Assembly (NCBI GenBank): GCA_964611385.1
Contig: CAZSXS010000014.1
Location: 1 to 53,723 of the forward strand
Reading direction: 5' to 3'
Source of the DNA: CAZSXS01 sp964611385
GTDB lineage: Bacteria; Bacillota; Clostridia; Lachnospirales; CAYPQA01
Length of the DNA: 53,723 nt
This document shows positions 1 to 8,860 of this stretch, piece by piece. Below the pieces are notes generated by a model, which did not search any database, was not told where the DNA came from, and saw only the letters and a list, made by a program, of their open reading frames with translations. The position numbers and the translations under genes are program-made. How positions within the stretch are numbered: the first letter of the stretch is position 1; the number at the start of each line of letters is the position of its first letter.

Positions 1-746
1 AAATTATGTGTAAAGTAATACATATCAGGTTCAACATCCAGAGCTATAGGTTCATATGTGTCAATAGTGACTAGGTTCCATTTTTGCAAGGATGTTATTG
101 AGCCGTGATGAGGAATAGTTATGTAAACGGAAAAACCTTCAAGTAATTGTTTAATACCTGAGTCGTATACGGACATTGCTATAATTGTTTTGCCGGTTAT
201 GTCGCCGGTAAACACAAGGGCAGTTTTTGTGCTATGATCCCTTACAATATATATTGCGCAATTATCATTAATGTCGCATTTGCTTGGGAACAGATTACAT
301 ATAGGGCAAATAATTTCAAAATAATTATTGGCTCCATTTATACGTTGTAAACTACCGTACGAAATTATATTGACCCTTATAAATTTAAATTTATTTGGAT
401 TTATTTCATTCATAATTTCTTCGGCCGTTCTGAATTTTTTGTAGATGGAGCCTATGAAGATATCAAGATTTTTTTGTGCGCTTAAATCTAAAAACGGAAT
501 TATATTTTTGATTAAATTATAATGGTCGCTGTCCATATGTGTAATAAATATATTTATTTCATTGGCGGCATTAAAAATTCCGACTACTTCAGCACAATTT
601 GAATCAATATTACTACATGCAAACGGGTCGAAATCTGAGCCGGCGTCAAACAACGCTGCACTTGTAATATTTCCGTTGTCGTCTTCGCCCCAAACGATAT
701 TCATAGAACCTTGACCGACATAATATGCTTTGAAATAAACAGACAT
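1..746 (-). CDS. Metallo-beta-lactamase-fold hydrolase, ComEC-C-like (partial, 3' end beyond window)
   Basis: About 248 codons are visible; the stop lies beyond base 1. The start ATG (744-746) follows a GGAG ribosome site. The protein opens with YVGQGSMN, like the VGQGD opening of ComEC C-terminal-type metallohydrolases. It then has an aspartate after a beta strand (FDAGSD), a metal-binding THMDSDHYN motif (variant of HxHxDH), FTGDI, and IPHHGS near the visible end. These are the ligand positions of the family. No membrane segment or signal peptide is seen, so it is probably a cytoplasmic stand-alone hydrolase of unknown substrate. Such proteins often sit in defence or accessory loci, but the rest of the locus is off the window. 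The fold is fairly sure; the function is open. Confidence 0.8.
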   Translation of the reverse strand, partial: MSVYFKAYYVGQGSMNIVWGEDDNGNITSAALFDAGSDFDPFACSNIDSNCAEVVGIFNAANEINIFITHMDSDHYNLIKNIIPFLDLSAQKNLDIFIGSIYKKFRTAEEIMNEINPNKFKFIRVNIISYGSLQRINGANNYFEIICPICNLFPSKCDINDNCAIYIVRDHSTKTALVFTGDITGKTIIAMSVYDSGIKQLLEGFSVYITIPHHGSITSLQKWNLVTIDTYEPIALDVEPDMYYFTHN

Positions 747-864
747 TTTCTTTCTCCTTTTCATTGAAAAATTTGTTTAACAAATCTGGTAACTATTCAA
801 TCTGACTATCAATAAATTCCTAAATGAGCAAATCGAATAAAGCGTGGCAAAAGTTATTAAAAAA

Positions 865-936
865 AGACATACATCGAAAAACGAGTTATATTGGCAGTAC
901 CTACAACCAATAAAAATCCAAAAACGAAGTATGTCT
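865..936 (-). terminator. Inverted repeat with T-run downstream of trpS
   Basis: Arms 865-876 and 925-936 pair with one mismatch (agacatac pairs gtatgtct, then a further tcg/cga). A second pair, ttgg/ccaa, lies inside. On the minus strand the right-hand arm is followed by seven T residues, so this may terminate trpS transcription. The loop is unusually long for a simple terminator. Apart from this, the 747-949 gap shows nothing recognisable. Confidence 0.45.
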
Positions 937-949
937 CTTATTCTTAGCC

Positions 950-1933
950 TTAAAGACTCAGACTCATGGCCTGCTTAACCTTCTCTACCGTCTGATTTCC
1001 GATGTCGTTGGCTTTTTTGCTGCCTTCCAGGATAATCTCCTTCACGGTCTCTTTGTTGCTTTCGTAATAGGCCCGTTTTTCCCGGAACGGATCCAAAAGG
1101 CTGTTGATTTTTTCTGCCAGTATCTTCTTGCAGGCCACGCAACCAATGGTAGCATTTCTGCACATATCGCAAATGTTCTCATGCTCATCGGCATTAAAGG
1201 CCTTCTGGTAAGAGTTGACAACACAAATATCCGGGTTGCCCTTGTCCTTTACACTGATTCGGTTTTTGTCTGTGACTGCTGATTTCACCTTGTCGGTGAC
1301 AGTCTCCCTGCTGTCCGAAAGATAAACCGCGTTGTTCAAGCTCTTGCCCATCTTGGCATTTCCGTCCAACCCGGCCAACCTAGGCACATCGCTCAAAAGC
1401 GCCTTCGGCTCTGTCAAAACAGGGGCATAAAGGTCGTTAAAGCGCCTGACGATCTTCCGAGTGAGTTCAATGTGGGGCAGCTGATCCTCGCCTACCGGTA
1501 CCAGGTCTGCATTGCAAAAGGTAATGTCCGCTGTCTGGCTCACCGGATATCCCAAGAAGCCGTAAGTCAAATCATCATAGCCGTACTGGGCGGCTTCCGA
1601 TTTAATAGTGGGATTGTGCCGCAGCGAATTGACCGAAACAAACATAGAGTAAAAAACCGTAAGCTCGGCAATGGCAGAAATCCTCGACTGCAAAAACAGA
1701 ACAACCTTAGAAGGATCCAGCCCAACGGATAAATTGTCAATCGCCACATCATAAATGCTCTCTTTAATCAAATCCGGCTTTTCAAAGTGGGTCGTGAGCG
1801 CCTGAATATCAGCCAAAATTAAAAAAGTTTCATATTCATCCTGTAGCCGGACTCTGTTTGAAAGGCTACCCACGTAATGACCGAGATGAAGCCTGCCGGT
1901 GGTTCTATCTCCCGTTAAAATCCGTTTTTTCAT
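950..1933 (-). CDS. trpS: Tryptophanyl-tRNA synthetase with a [4Fe-4S]-type cysteine motif
   Basis: Class I aminoacyl-tRNA synthetase that charges tRNA-Trp in the cytoplasm. The HIGH-type motif is HLGH (residues 16-19) and the KMSKS-type motif is KMGKS (194-198). Length is 327 aa, normal for TrpRS. Cysteines at 237, 255, 258, 265 and 268 form C-x20-C-x6-C-x2-C plus one extra. Thermotoga maritima TrpRS uses a C-x22-C-x6-C-x2-C arrangement at almost the same positions to hold an iron-sulfur cluster near the anticodon-binding region. I chose the second ATG (1933) because the first one abuts the GGAGG ribosome site while the second is six bases from it. No T-box leader is visible in the short upstream gap. 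Confidence 0.95.
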   Translation of the reverse strand: MKKRILTGDRTTGRLHLGHYVGSLSNRVRLQDEYETFLILADIQALTTHFEKPDLIKESIYDVAIDNLSVGLDPSKVVLFLQSRISAIAELTVFYSMFVSVNSLRHNPTIKSEAAQYGYDDLTYGFLGYPVSQTADITFCNADLVPVGEDQLPHIELTRKIVRRFNDLYAPVLTEPKALLSDVPRLAGLDGNAKMGKSLNNAVYLSDSRETVTDKVKSAVTDKNRISVKDKGNPDICVVNSYQKAFNADEHENICDMCRNATIGCVACKKILAEKINSLLDPFREKRAYYESNKETVKEIILEGSKKANDIGNQTVEKVKQAMSLSL

Positions 1934-1979
1934 TTGCATCCTCCAAAAATAATATTCGCATAACTTTCCTTTTTCATCT

Positions 1980-3269
1980 TCAAAACTGTAAAAGCCCTTG
2001 CTTTAGCATATGATCAACCGCCAACAAAACACCAAACTTGGCATGATGCTCCGTCAGCCCGCCTTGAAAATAAGCGATGTAAGGTTCCTTAATGGGTGCA
2101 TCAGCACTTAACTCAATGGAAGAGCCTTGAACAAAAGCACCGGCCGCCATAACCACCTGATGATCATAACCAGGCATGTCCCAGGGGACGGGCTTAACGA
2201 AGCTGTCCACGGGCGCCGCCATTTGAATGCCCTCACAGAAAGCAAGTAACCGCTCCTTACTTTGCATTTGAATGGCCTGAACGATATCAGAACGCTTTTC
2301 ATCAAAGCGGGGTAATACTTGAAAATCCAGTTTTTCAAACACCCTGGCAGAAAGGATAGCCCCCTGTAAGCCAGCCGAAACCACCGTAGGAGCCAAAAAT
2401 AAGCCTTGCAGCAAAGTGCCCGCAAGGCCGAGAGTGGGGCCGACTTCCCGGCCAAGGCCTGGTGCAGTCAAGCGATGAGCGGCATTTTCCACAAATTCTT
2501 CTTTGCCTGCGATGTAACCACCAACGGGTGCCAAGCCCCCGCCTGGATTTTTAATCAGGGAGCCTACCACCAAGTCCGCTCCGACCTCACTGGGTTCACG
2601 CTCATCCACGAACTCCCCGTAGCAGTTATCAACCATACAAATGACATCAGGCTTGATGCCCTTCACAAAGCGAATCAGCCTACCGATATCCTCCACAGAA
2701 AAAGACCTCCGCCAAGAATAGCCCTTCGACCGCTGGATGCTAATAAGCTTGGTTTTCTCATGGATACTTCGGGCAATCCCGTCCCAGTCAAATTCGTCCT
2801 GTTGCGCCAGCTCCACTTGCCGGTAGCGAATCCCATACTCCATTAAGGAATTTTTCGTTTCTCTGATGCCGATAACCCCTTGTAAGGTATCATAGGGAAA
2901 TCCGTTTGGCGATAAAATTTCATCCCCATACTTCAGATTCCCGAACAAAGCAACAGTCAAGGCGTGGGTGCCGGAAACCAGTTGAGGGCGCACTAAAGCA
3001 GCCTCCGTTCGAAAAACATCGGCATAGATCTTTTCAAGAGCCTCTCGCCCCAGATCATTGTACCCATAGCCCGAACTGAAACCAAAATGAGCATCCGATA
3101 GCCTGTTCCTTTGCATTGCCGCTAAAACCTTAAGCTGGTTTGTTCGAGCAACCCGAAGTGTCTGCTCCAGAAAAGGTTTGATTTCCGCTTCCGTCTCTTC
3201 GATAAAAGAGAGCACTCTTTTGTCGATTGAGAAAGAGTCTTTCAGTAATTCATGCTCATATGTTGACAC
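1980..3269 (-). CDS. YnbB / methionine gamma-lyase-like family PLP enzyme ('aluminum resistance protein')
   Basis: PLP-dependent fold-type I protein of the family annotated as aluminum resistance or methionine gamma-lyase-like (YnbB of Bacillus). The probable Schiff-base lysine is in SLIKNPGG, and the glycine-rich SGTHAL element should bind cofactor phosphate. The true biochemical role of this family is not firmly established. I place the start at a GTG (3267-3269) preceded by GGAGG with five-base spacing, giving 429 aa. An upstream ATG at 3314 would overlap miaA but has no good ribosome site. It follows miaA, as in many Bacillota. Confidence 0.85.
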   Translation of the reverse strand: MSTYEHELLKDSFSIDKRVLSFIEETEAEIKPFLEQTLRVARTNQLKVLAAMQRNRLSDAHFGFSSGYGYNDLGREALEKIYADVFRTEAALVRPQLVSGTHALTVALFGNLKYGDEILSPNGFPYDTLQGVIGIRETKNSLMEYGIRYRQVELAQQDEFDWDGIARSIHEKTKLISIQRSKGYSWRRSFSVEDIGRLIRFVKGIKPDVICMVDNCYGEFVDEREPSEVGADLVVGSLIKNPGGGLAPVGGYIAGKEEFVENAAHRLTAPGLGREVGPTLGLAGTLLQGLFLAPTVVSAGLQGAILSARVFEKLDFQVLPRFDEKRSDIVQAIQMQSKERLLAFCEGIQMAAPVDSFVKPVPWDMPGYDHQVVMAAGAFVQGSSIELSADAPIKEPYIAYFQGGLTEHHAKFGVLLAVDHMLKQGLLQF

Positions 3270-3298
3270 AAAAACCTCCAATGCCTTACGACTTCGTT

Positions 3299-4225
3299 TT
3301 AGCCTATTCTGCATATCATTTGCTCAAGAACCCTGTCCACTTCAAGCACTCCGAGATCCAACCAAAGCCCTTCACACTGATGTTTAAACCAAGTCAGCTG
3401 CCGCTTAGCATAATGCCTAGAGTTCGTCTTAATGCTTTCAATGGCTTCTTCCTTCGACAGTTGATTTTCAAAGTAGGGAATGATCTCTTTGTACCCAATG
3501 CCCATCATCGAAGTCAACTCTTTGGTATAGCCCAACTCCAGTAAATTCTTCACTTCATCAAACAGCCCGTCCTTCACCATCTGATCAACCCTCCGGTTAA
3601 TTCGATCGTAAAGCGTAGCCCTGTTCGTATTCAGTATAAAAAAATGAATGGAATCGTCTTGTACTTTTGAAGCCCTTTGAGAAGCATTTGCCTCCGATAT
3701 TTTTGTATTGGTAAGCTTAAAATATTCCAAGGCGCGTATAACTCTTTTTACATTGTTCGGATGAATTTCAGTAGCAGCAGCCGGGTCAAGCTTCTCAAGA
3801 AGGGCATGAAGATATGCCGTCCCCTTCTCTTGGGATAAGCTTAAAAGCTCGCTCCGATAAGCCTCGTCTTTTTCCGCTTCTGTAAACTCATGATTATAAA
3901 CAACAGAATTTATATAAAATCCCGTACCCCCTACCAGTATGGGTTGCTTACCCCTGCTCCGAATGTCTGCAATATACCTCTTTGCCAAATCCTGAAAATC
4001 AGCAACACAAAAATCCACATCCGGGTAAATCTCGTCAATTAAAAAATGCCTAACTCCTTGTTTTTCTTCAAGGGTAGGCTTGGCAGTACCGATATTCATG
4101 AGCTTATAAACTTGCATGGAGTCGGCCGAAACAATCTCTCCGTTGATTTTTTTGGCGAGGGCCACGGCCAAGGCAGACTTACCGGTGGCGGTAGGGCCTC
4201 CGATTACGATTAAGTGCTCTGTCAC
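3299..4225 (-). CDS. miaA: tRNA dimethylallyltransferase
   Basis: MiaA transfers a dimethylallyl group to N6 of A37 in tRNAs that read UNN codons. The P-loop GGPTATGKS is at the N terminus, followed by SADSMQVYK and the GGTGFYI motif. Length, 308 aa, is normal. MiaB, which methylthiolates the product, is encoded in the same block at 8861-10165, so both steps of ms2i6A synthesis are here. It lies 99 bases downstream of mutL, the gap being filled by degenerate 22 bp repeats. Confidence 0.97.
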   Translation of the reverse strand: MTEHLIVIGGPTATGKSALAVALAKKINGEIVSADSMQVYKLMNIGTAKPTLEEKQGVRHFLIDEIYPDVDFCVADFQDLAKRYIADIRSRGKQPILVGGTGFYINSVVYNHEFTEAEKDEAYRSELLSLSQEKGTAYLHALLEKLDPAAATEIHPNNVKRVIRALEYFKLTNTKISEANASQRASKVQDDSIHFFILNTNRATLYDRINRRVDQMVKDGLFDEVKNLLELGYTKELTSMMGIGYKEIIPYFENQLSKEEAIESIKTNSRHYAKRQLTWFKHQCEGLWLDLGVLEVDRVLEQMICRIG

Positions 4226-4240
4226 AACTGCACCTTCTTA

Positions 4241-4327
4241 TACTCAGTCTCAAGTGATTCTATATTCCAGCACAACCAGCTCAATGCTGCAACACAAACA
4301 GTTCTAATTCCAACACTAATAGTTCTA
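4241..4327 (-). repeat. Degenerate 22 bp tandem repeat between mutL and miaA
   Basis: About four imperfect units (4307-4327, 4285-4306, 4263-4284, 4241-4262) share a TAGAACT...GTGTTG pattern on the minus strand, fading toward miaA. It fills nearly the whole intergenic gap. It does not form an obvious hairpin with a T-run. Confidence 0.5.
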
Positions 4328-6343
4328 TACTCTTTCAAATTTCTTCTCCAACTCATACTTGGACAACTCAACAACCGTCGGCCGTCCATGCGGGCAGGTA
4401 AAGGGATTCTCCATAATACACAGCTTTTGAACCAGTTGCCTTGCTTCCATTGATGTCAGCCGGTCATTGGCCTTGATGGCTTCCTTGCAGGCAATGCTTG
4501 CAATCTCATTCAATTTGGTCTCATAAACATTGTCATATGTAGAAAGCTTATCCAAAATCTCAATAAAATAATCAATTCCGCTCGCTCGCTTCAAGAGGAA
4601 GGGAACAGAAGTAATACAGTATTTTCCGGCAAGCTTTTCAATATCAAAGCCGAAATTGCGAATCAGCGTTAAATTATCTTCCAAGGTAAACGTTTCCAGT
4701 TCCGTCAATTTGAGAATGATGGGTTCAATGAGCTTTTGCTTGTAAACCGTCTTTTCGCTAAACTGCTTCACCAAGCTGTCATACAAAATCCGTTCGTGAG
4801 CCGCATGCTGATCGACGATATAAAGCTTGTCCCCGCACTGTATAAGCCAATAAGTCACAAAAAGCTGCCCCAGGATCTTATAGTCAACCAAGGGAAATGC
4901 CTTAGCGTCACGCTGGCTCTCCGCATCTGGATCAAGAGCCTCTCCGCTTGACTTAATCGAATCCCCAAACAAATAACTCAGCTGTGTTTTTACATTCTTT
5001 TCACTTATTTCCGGATTGACTTCATGAGTGCTTGATTGGCTCTTGCTTTCTTTTTGGTAGCTTACATCTTGGTCATTTACCTCTTGCCTACTAACTTCTT
5101 GTTTACTTACTCCTTGTTGCCTTACTTCTTGATCGCTTAGATCCTGCTTGCTTAACTGATCAAAAATACTTCCAACGCTTCTTTTTTCCTGCCCTTCACT
5201 TAAGCGGCTCATATTCTCTTGGAATGTACTAGCCATAGTAGCCGAGCCTGTTTCGTCCACTTCCTTCTGATAGCTGACGTCCTTTTGGCTACCAAACAGA
5301 GGAGCCGTAAGCTTGTTAAAAATCCCCATTTTTGACAAAGAAAGCTCAGGAACCAAATCTTGGTTCACGAAAGCCCTAGCACAGGCCGTCTGTATCTTGT
5401 CAAAAATCTCTTTTTCATTGCTAAACCGTACTTCAAGCTTAGAGGGATGCACATTTACATCAACCTCTGTAGGATTCAGCTTCAATTGGAGGACAAAAAC
5501 AGGAAAGCGAAAAAGAGGCAACAGCGTCTTGTAGGCCTCTTCCACCGCTTTGGCAACCATTTCATTTTTCACAAAGCGCCCGTTGATGAACAGGTTTTGA
5601 TAACTGCGGTTGCTGCGGCAAATTTCCGGCTTGCTCAAATAACCGTTTAAAGAAAAGTCTTCCTCTTCGAACTGAATCGGAATCAAATTTTTTGCAATCT
5701 CCCTACCATAGGTACAAAGAATGGCACTTTTCAAGTCCCCGTTTCCGGTCGTTTGCATGGCAGAAGACTCGTTTACGATATATTTAAAGGAAACCTTTGG
5801 ATTGCATAGGGCAATGCGGGTGATTAGATCCGATACATACCCACCTTCTACACTTTCCTTTTTAAGAAATTTACGGCGAGCCGGCGTGTTGTAGAAAAGA
5901 TTCCGAATGATGATCGTCGTACCCTCAGCACTGCCAACTTCAGATTCGGACTTGACCACACCACCGCTCAGTTCGATACGGATACCGGTAGGATCGGAGG
6001 CAGTCTTTGTTATCATTTCAACATTGGAGATAGCAGAAATACTGGCTAATGCTTCTCCTCGAAAGCCCAAGGTATTGATTCGAAATAAATCTTCCGTAGA
6101 AGCAATCTTACTGGTAGCATGTGGAAGAAAGGCATTCTTAACATCGGATTTTTCAATCCCGCAGCCATTATCGGTGATTCGAATAAAATTCAAGCCCCCA
6201 TCTTTAATTTCAACGATAATCTGAGTGGCTCCGGCGTCAATGGAATTTTCAACCAGCTCTTTCACTACGGAAGATGGCCTTTCGACAACCTCCCCGGCCG
6301 CAATCTTGTTAATCAAATGTTCATCAAGAACCCTAATAGGCAT
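4325..6343 (-). CDS. mutL: DNA mismatch repair protein MutL (endonuclease type)
   Basis: MutL couples MutS mismatch recognition to strand incision. The N-terminal GHKL ATPase shows ENSIDAGA, DNGCGI and GFRGEAL. The C-terminal domain has DQHAAHE near residue 510 and CPHGRPT near 654, the metal-binding motifs of nicking MutL proteins. In the canonical DQHA-x2-E-x4-E motif the last position is D rather than E here. Length is 672 aa. The linker contains a perfect-register array of seven pentapeptides (residues 398-432) with consensus S-x-Q-E-V. It is just downstream of mutS with a 15-base gap. Confidence 0.97.
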   Translation of the reverse strand: MPIRVLDEHLINKIAAGEVVERPSSVVKELVENSIDAGATQIIVEIKDGGLNFIRITDNGCGIEKSDVKNAFLPHATSKIASTEDLFRINTLGFRGEALASISAISNVEMITKTASDPTGIRIELSGGVVKSESEVGSAEGTTIIIRNLFYNTPARRKFLKKESVEGGYVSDLITRIALCNPKVSFKYIVNESSAMQTTGNGDLKSAILCTYGREIAKNLIPIQFEEEDFSLNGYLSKPEICRSNRSYQNLFINGRFVKNEMVAKAVEEAYKTLLPLFRFPVFVLQLKLNPTEVDVNVHPSKLEVRFSNEKEIFDKIQTACARAFVNQDLVPELSLSKMGIFNKLTAPLFGSQKDVSYQKEVDETGSATMASTFQENMSRLSEGQEKRSVGSIFDQLSKQDLSDQEVRQQGVSKQEVSRQEVNDQDVSYQKESKSQSSTHEVNPEISEKNVKTQLSYLFGDSIKSSGEALDPDAESQRDAKAFPLVDYKILGQLFVTYWLIQCGDKLYIVDQHAAHERILYDSLVKQFSEKTVYKQKLIEPIILKLTELETFTLEDNLTLIRNFGFDIEKLAGKYCITSVPFLLKRASGIDYFIEILDKLSTYDNVYETKLNEIASIACKEAIKANDRLTSMEARQLVQKLCIMENPFTCPHGRPTVVELSKYELEKKFERV
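5048..5152 (-). repeat. 15 bp coding minisatellite in mutL linker, 7 units
   Basis: Seven contiguous 15-base units at 5138-5152, 5123-5137, 5108-5122, 5093-5107, 5078-5092, 5063-5077 and 5048-5062 encode SKQDL, SDQEV, RQQGV, SKQEV, SRQEV, NDQDV and SYQKE. The array is in frame, so unit gain or loss would change linker length without a frameshift. A further related SYQKEV lies upstream in the same linker. Confidence 0.9.
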
Positions 6344-6358
6344 TTCATCACCAACATT

Positions 6359-8851
6359 CTATTCATTTTTAATAATGATACCTTGTTGAGGTGTCCTTTG
6401 CTTGATCGTCTCATAAAAAACATCATTGCCCGCTTCTTTGTGCCTAACCACATCCGATTGATTTAAGGCCGAAAGAATTTCGCGGGAGCGCTTCAAAACC
6501 TTAACAGGTATCCCGGCCAACTTCGCCACATGAATACCGTAGCTGTTGTCAGCACCGCCTTTGGCAATTTTTCGAAGAAAAACAATGTCCTCTCCAAGCT
6601 CGGTCACTGTGAAATGAAAGCTCTTTACGCCCGGCACTCTCCCTTCCAGTTCGGAAAGCTCATGATAATGGGTGGCAAAGAGTGTTTTTGCTCCAAGGGT
6701 TTTTACGTCTGCAATATACTCCATCACCGACCAAGCAATGCTTAAGCCGTCAAAGGTGCTGGTTCCCCGACCGATTTCATCCAGAACAATCAAGCTGTTT
6801 TTGGTAGCCGAGTTTAAAATGTTTGCAACCTCTGCCATTTCAACCATAAAGGTACTTTGCCCTGTAGCCAAGTCATCGCTGGCGCCGACTCGGGTAAAGA
6901 TTTTGTCAACCACGCCAATCTGGGCATAGTCAGCCGGTACAAAGCTTCCGATCTGTGCCATCAAGACAATGAGGGCAACCTGGCGCATATAGGTGGATTT
7001 TCCGGCCATATTCGGCCCAGTAATCACAGAAAGGCGGTTTTCATTTATATCCATCAAAGTATCGTTAGCAATAAAACTCGTTTCCGTCATTTGCTCAATG
7101 ACCGGATGCCGCCCGTTTCTGATTTCAATAACACTTCCGTTGTTCACAATGGGCTTGCAGTAGTTATTGTACTCTGCCACATGAGCCAGGCTTCGGAGAA
7201 CATCCAGGCATGCAATACAAGAGGCTGTTTTTTGAATCCGCTCTTGCTCCTTAGCAATAAGATTCAAGACCTCTTTAAAGACTTCCTGTTCCAGTGTACT
7301 AATTTTTTCATCTGCTCCAAGGTAATCATCTTCAATTTTTTTCAGTTCTGTGGTAGTAAACCGTTCTCCGTTGGCCATGGTTTGTCTTCTGATATAATAT
7401 TCCGGCACGGATTTTAGATTTGAATTTGTGATTTCTATGTAAAAGCCAAAAATTTTATTAAACTTAATTTTCAGGTTTTTGATACCCGTCTTTTCCTTTT
7501 CATACTCTTCCAATTGATTCAAAAGACCAGATACATTCTCCTTAACCGCCCTTAAGCCATCCAGCTCGGCATGATAACCTGCCTTAATGATATTTCCATC
7601 TCTGACATTCACTGGACAGTCCTCATGAATCGCTTTGTCAGTTAACTCAAACAAATCTGCAAGCACATCGAATTCATTGTTAAGCTCATTCAAGAGTCCA
7701 CTGTTTAAGCCAGATAGAATCAACTTTATATCTGGCAAGTACTCCAGAGATTTCTTGAGGGTAATCAAATCCTTGCCGTTAGCCGTAAGATAGCTGATCT
7801 TCGTGCAGATCCGCTCCAAATCATAGATCGTATTCAGAAGTTCTTTCAGCTCCTCACGAATCATGAGGTCATTTTTGAGTTCTTCAACGGATAAGAGCCG
7901 CTTTTCAATTTCTTCCTCATCCAAAAGCGGTTGCTGAAGCCATAGTTTTAGCAATCTTGCGCCCATAGCAGTCTGGGTATAGTCCAACACCCAAAGCAAG
8001 CTGCCTTTCTTTGCTTTATCACGCATGGTTTCAGTCAATTCTAGGTTTCGACGGGAGGATAAATCCAGAGACATGAATTTCGAAAGAGAGTAGATGTTGA
8101 TTTTAGATATTTGACGAATACTTTTTTGTGTTTCGTATAAATATTGCAGTAAGGCTCCAGAAGCACACACTGCATTATCAATGCCCTTAAAACCCAAGCC
8201 TTCTAGATTTAAAACCCCGAAATGCTCCTTGATTGACTTTTCAGCATTTTTGAAATGAAAAGACCATTCATAGTATATTTGAAAGTTTTTATTAAAAAGC
8301 TTTTCGGCTTCAGCTTTAAAATGAAATCCTTCGTTGCAAATAAGCTCCGAAGGATTAAACTTTGCAATCTCATCAAAGAGGGTTTTCGTGTGACTCATCT
8401 GTGTAGTCTTAAAGTCACCCGTGGTCATATCACAGACGGCGACTCCGAAGTCCGACAAATCTTGGTAAACACACATGATATAGTTGTTGCTGCTTTCATC
8501 TAGGGCGTTGGTATCCAGAACCGTACCAGGCGTAATCACGCGCACAACTTCTCTTTTAACAAGGGTTTTTGTTGTCTTTGGATCTTCCATCTGCTCGCAG
8601 ATCGCAACACGATGCCCTTTTTCAATCAGCTTCGCAATATAAGCGTCCGCAGAATGATAAGGCACCCCACACATCGGAATCTTATCATCGCCATTTCTAC
8701 TGGTGAGGGCAATGCTCAACTCTTTTGAAGCAACAATCGCATCCTCAAAAAACATTTCATAAAAATCCCCAAGCCGAAAAAAGAGTAGATTTTGCTTGTT
8801 CTGGTTCTTAATATTCATGTATTGTTGCATTACAGGTGTTAATCTTTCCAT
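6359..8851 (-). CDS. mutS: DNA mismatch repair protein MutS
   Basis: MutS binds mismatches and small loops. The N-terminal mismatch-binding domain has the expected FFRLGDFYEMF region with the conserved Phe-x-Glu-type wedge. The C-terminal ABC-type ATPase has Walker A GPNMAGKST near residue 610 and DEIGRGTSTFDG near 690. Length of 830 aa is normal. It starts after a GAGG ribosome site and is followed by mutL after 15 bases; miaB ends 9 bases upstream. I see no truncation or unusual residue. Confidence 0.98.
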   Translation of the reverse strand: MERLTPVMQQYMNIKNQNKQNLLFFRLGDFYEMFFEDAIVASKELSIALTSRNGDDKIPMCGVPYHSADAYIAKLIEKGHRVAICEQMEDPKTTKTLVKREVVRVITPGTVLDTNALDESSNNYIMCVYQDLSDFGVAVCDMTTGDFKTTQMSHTKTLFDEIAKFNPSELICNEGFHFKAEAEKLFNKNFQIYYEWSFHFKNAEKSIKEHFGVLNLEGLGFKGIDNAVCASGALLQYLYETQKSIRQISKINIYSLSKFMSLDLSSRRNLELTETMRDKAKKGSLLWVLDYTQTAMGARLLKLWLQQPLLDEEEIEKRLLSVEELKNDLMIREELKELLNTIYDLERICTKISYLTANGKDLITLKKSLEYLPDIKLILSGLNSGLLNELNNEFDVLADLFELTDKAIHEDCPVNVRDGNIIKAGYHAELDGLRAVKENVSGLLNQLEEYEKEKTGIKNLKIKFNKIFGFYIEITNSNLKSVPEYYIRRQTMANGERFTTTELKKIEDDYLGADEKISTLEQEVFKEVLNLIAKEQERIQKTASCIACLDVLRSLAHVAEYNNYCKPIVNNGSVIEIRNGRHPVIEQMTETSFIANDTLMDINENRLSVITGPNMAGKSTYMRQVALIVLMAQIGSFVPADYAQIGVVDKIFTRVGASDDLATGQSTFMVEMAEVANILNSATKNSLIVLDEIGRGTSTFDGLSIAWSVMEYIADVKTLGAKTLFATHYHELSELEGRVPGVKSFHFTVTELGEDIVFLRKIAKGGADNSYGIHVAKLAGIPVKVLKRSREILSALNQSDVVRHKEAGNDVFYETIKQRTPQQGIIIKNE

Positions 8852-8860
8852 AGTAACCTC

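Noticed and set aside
1934..1979. T-box or trp attenuator before trpS
   Set aside because: The upstream gap is under 50 bases and shows only a ribosome site.
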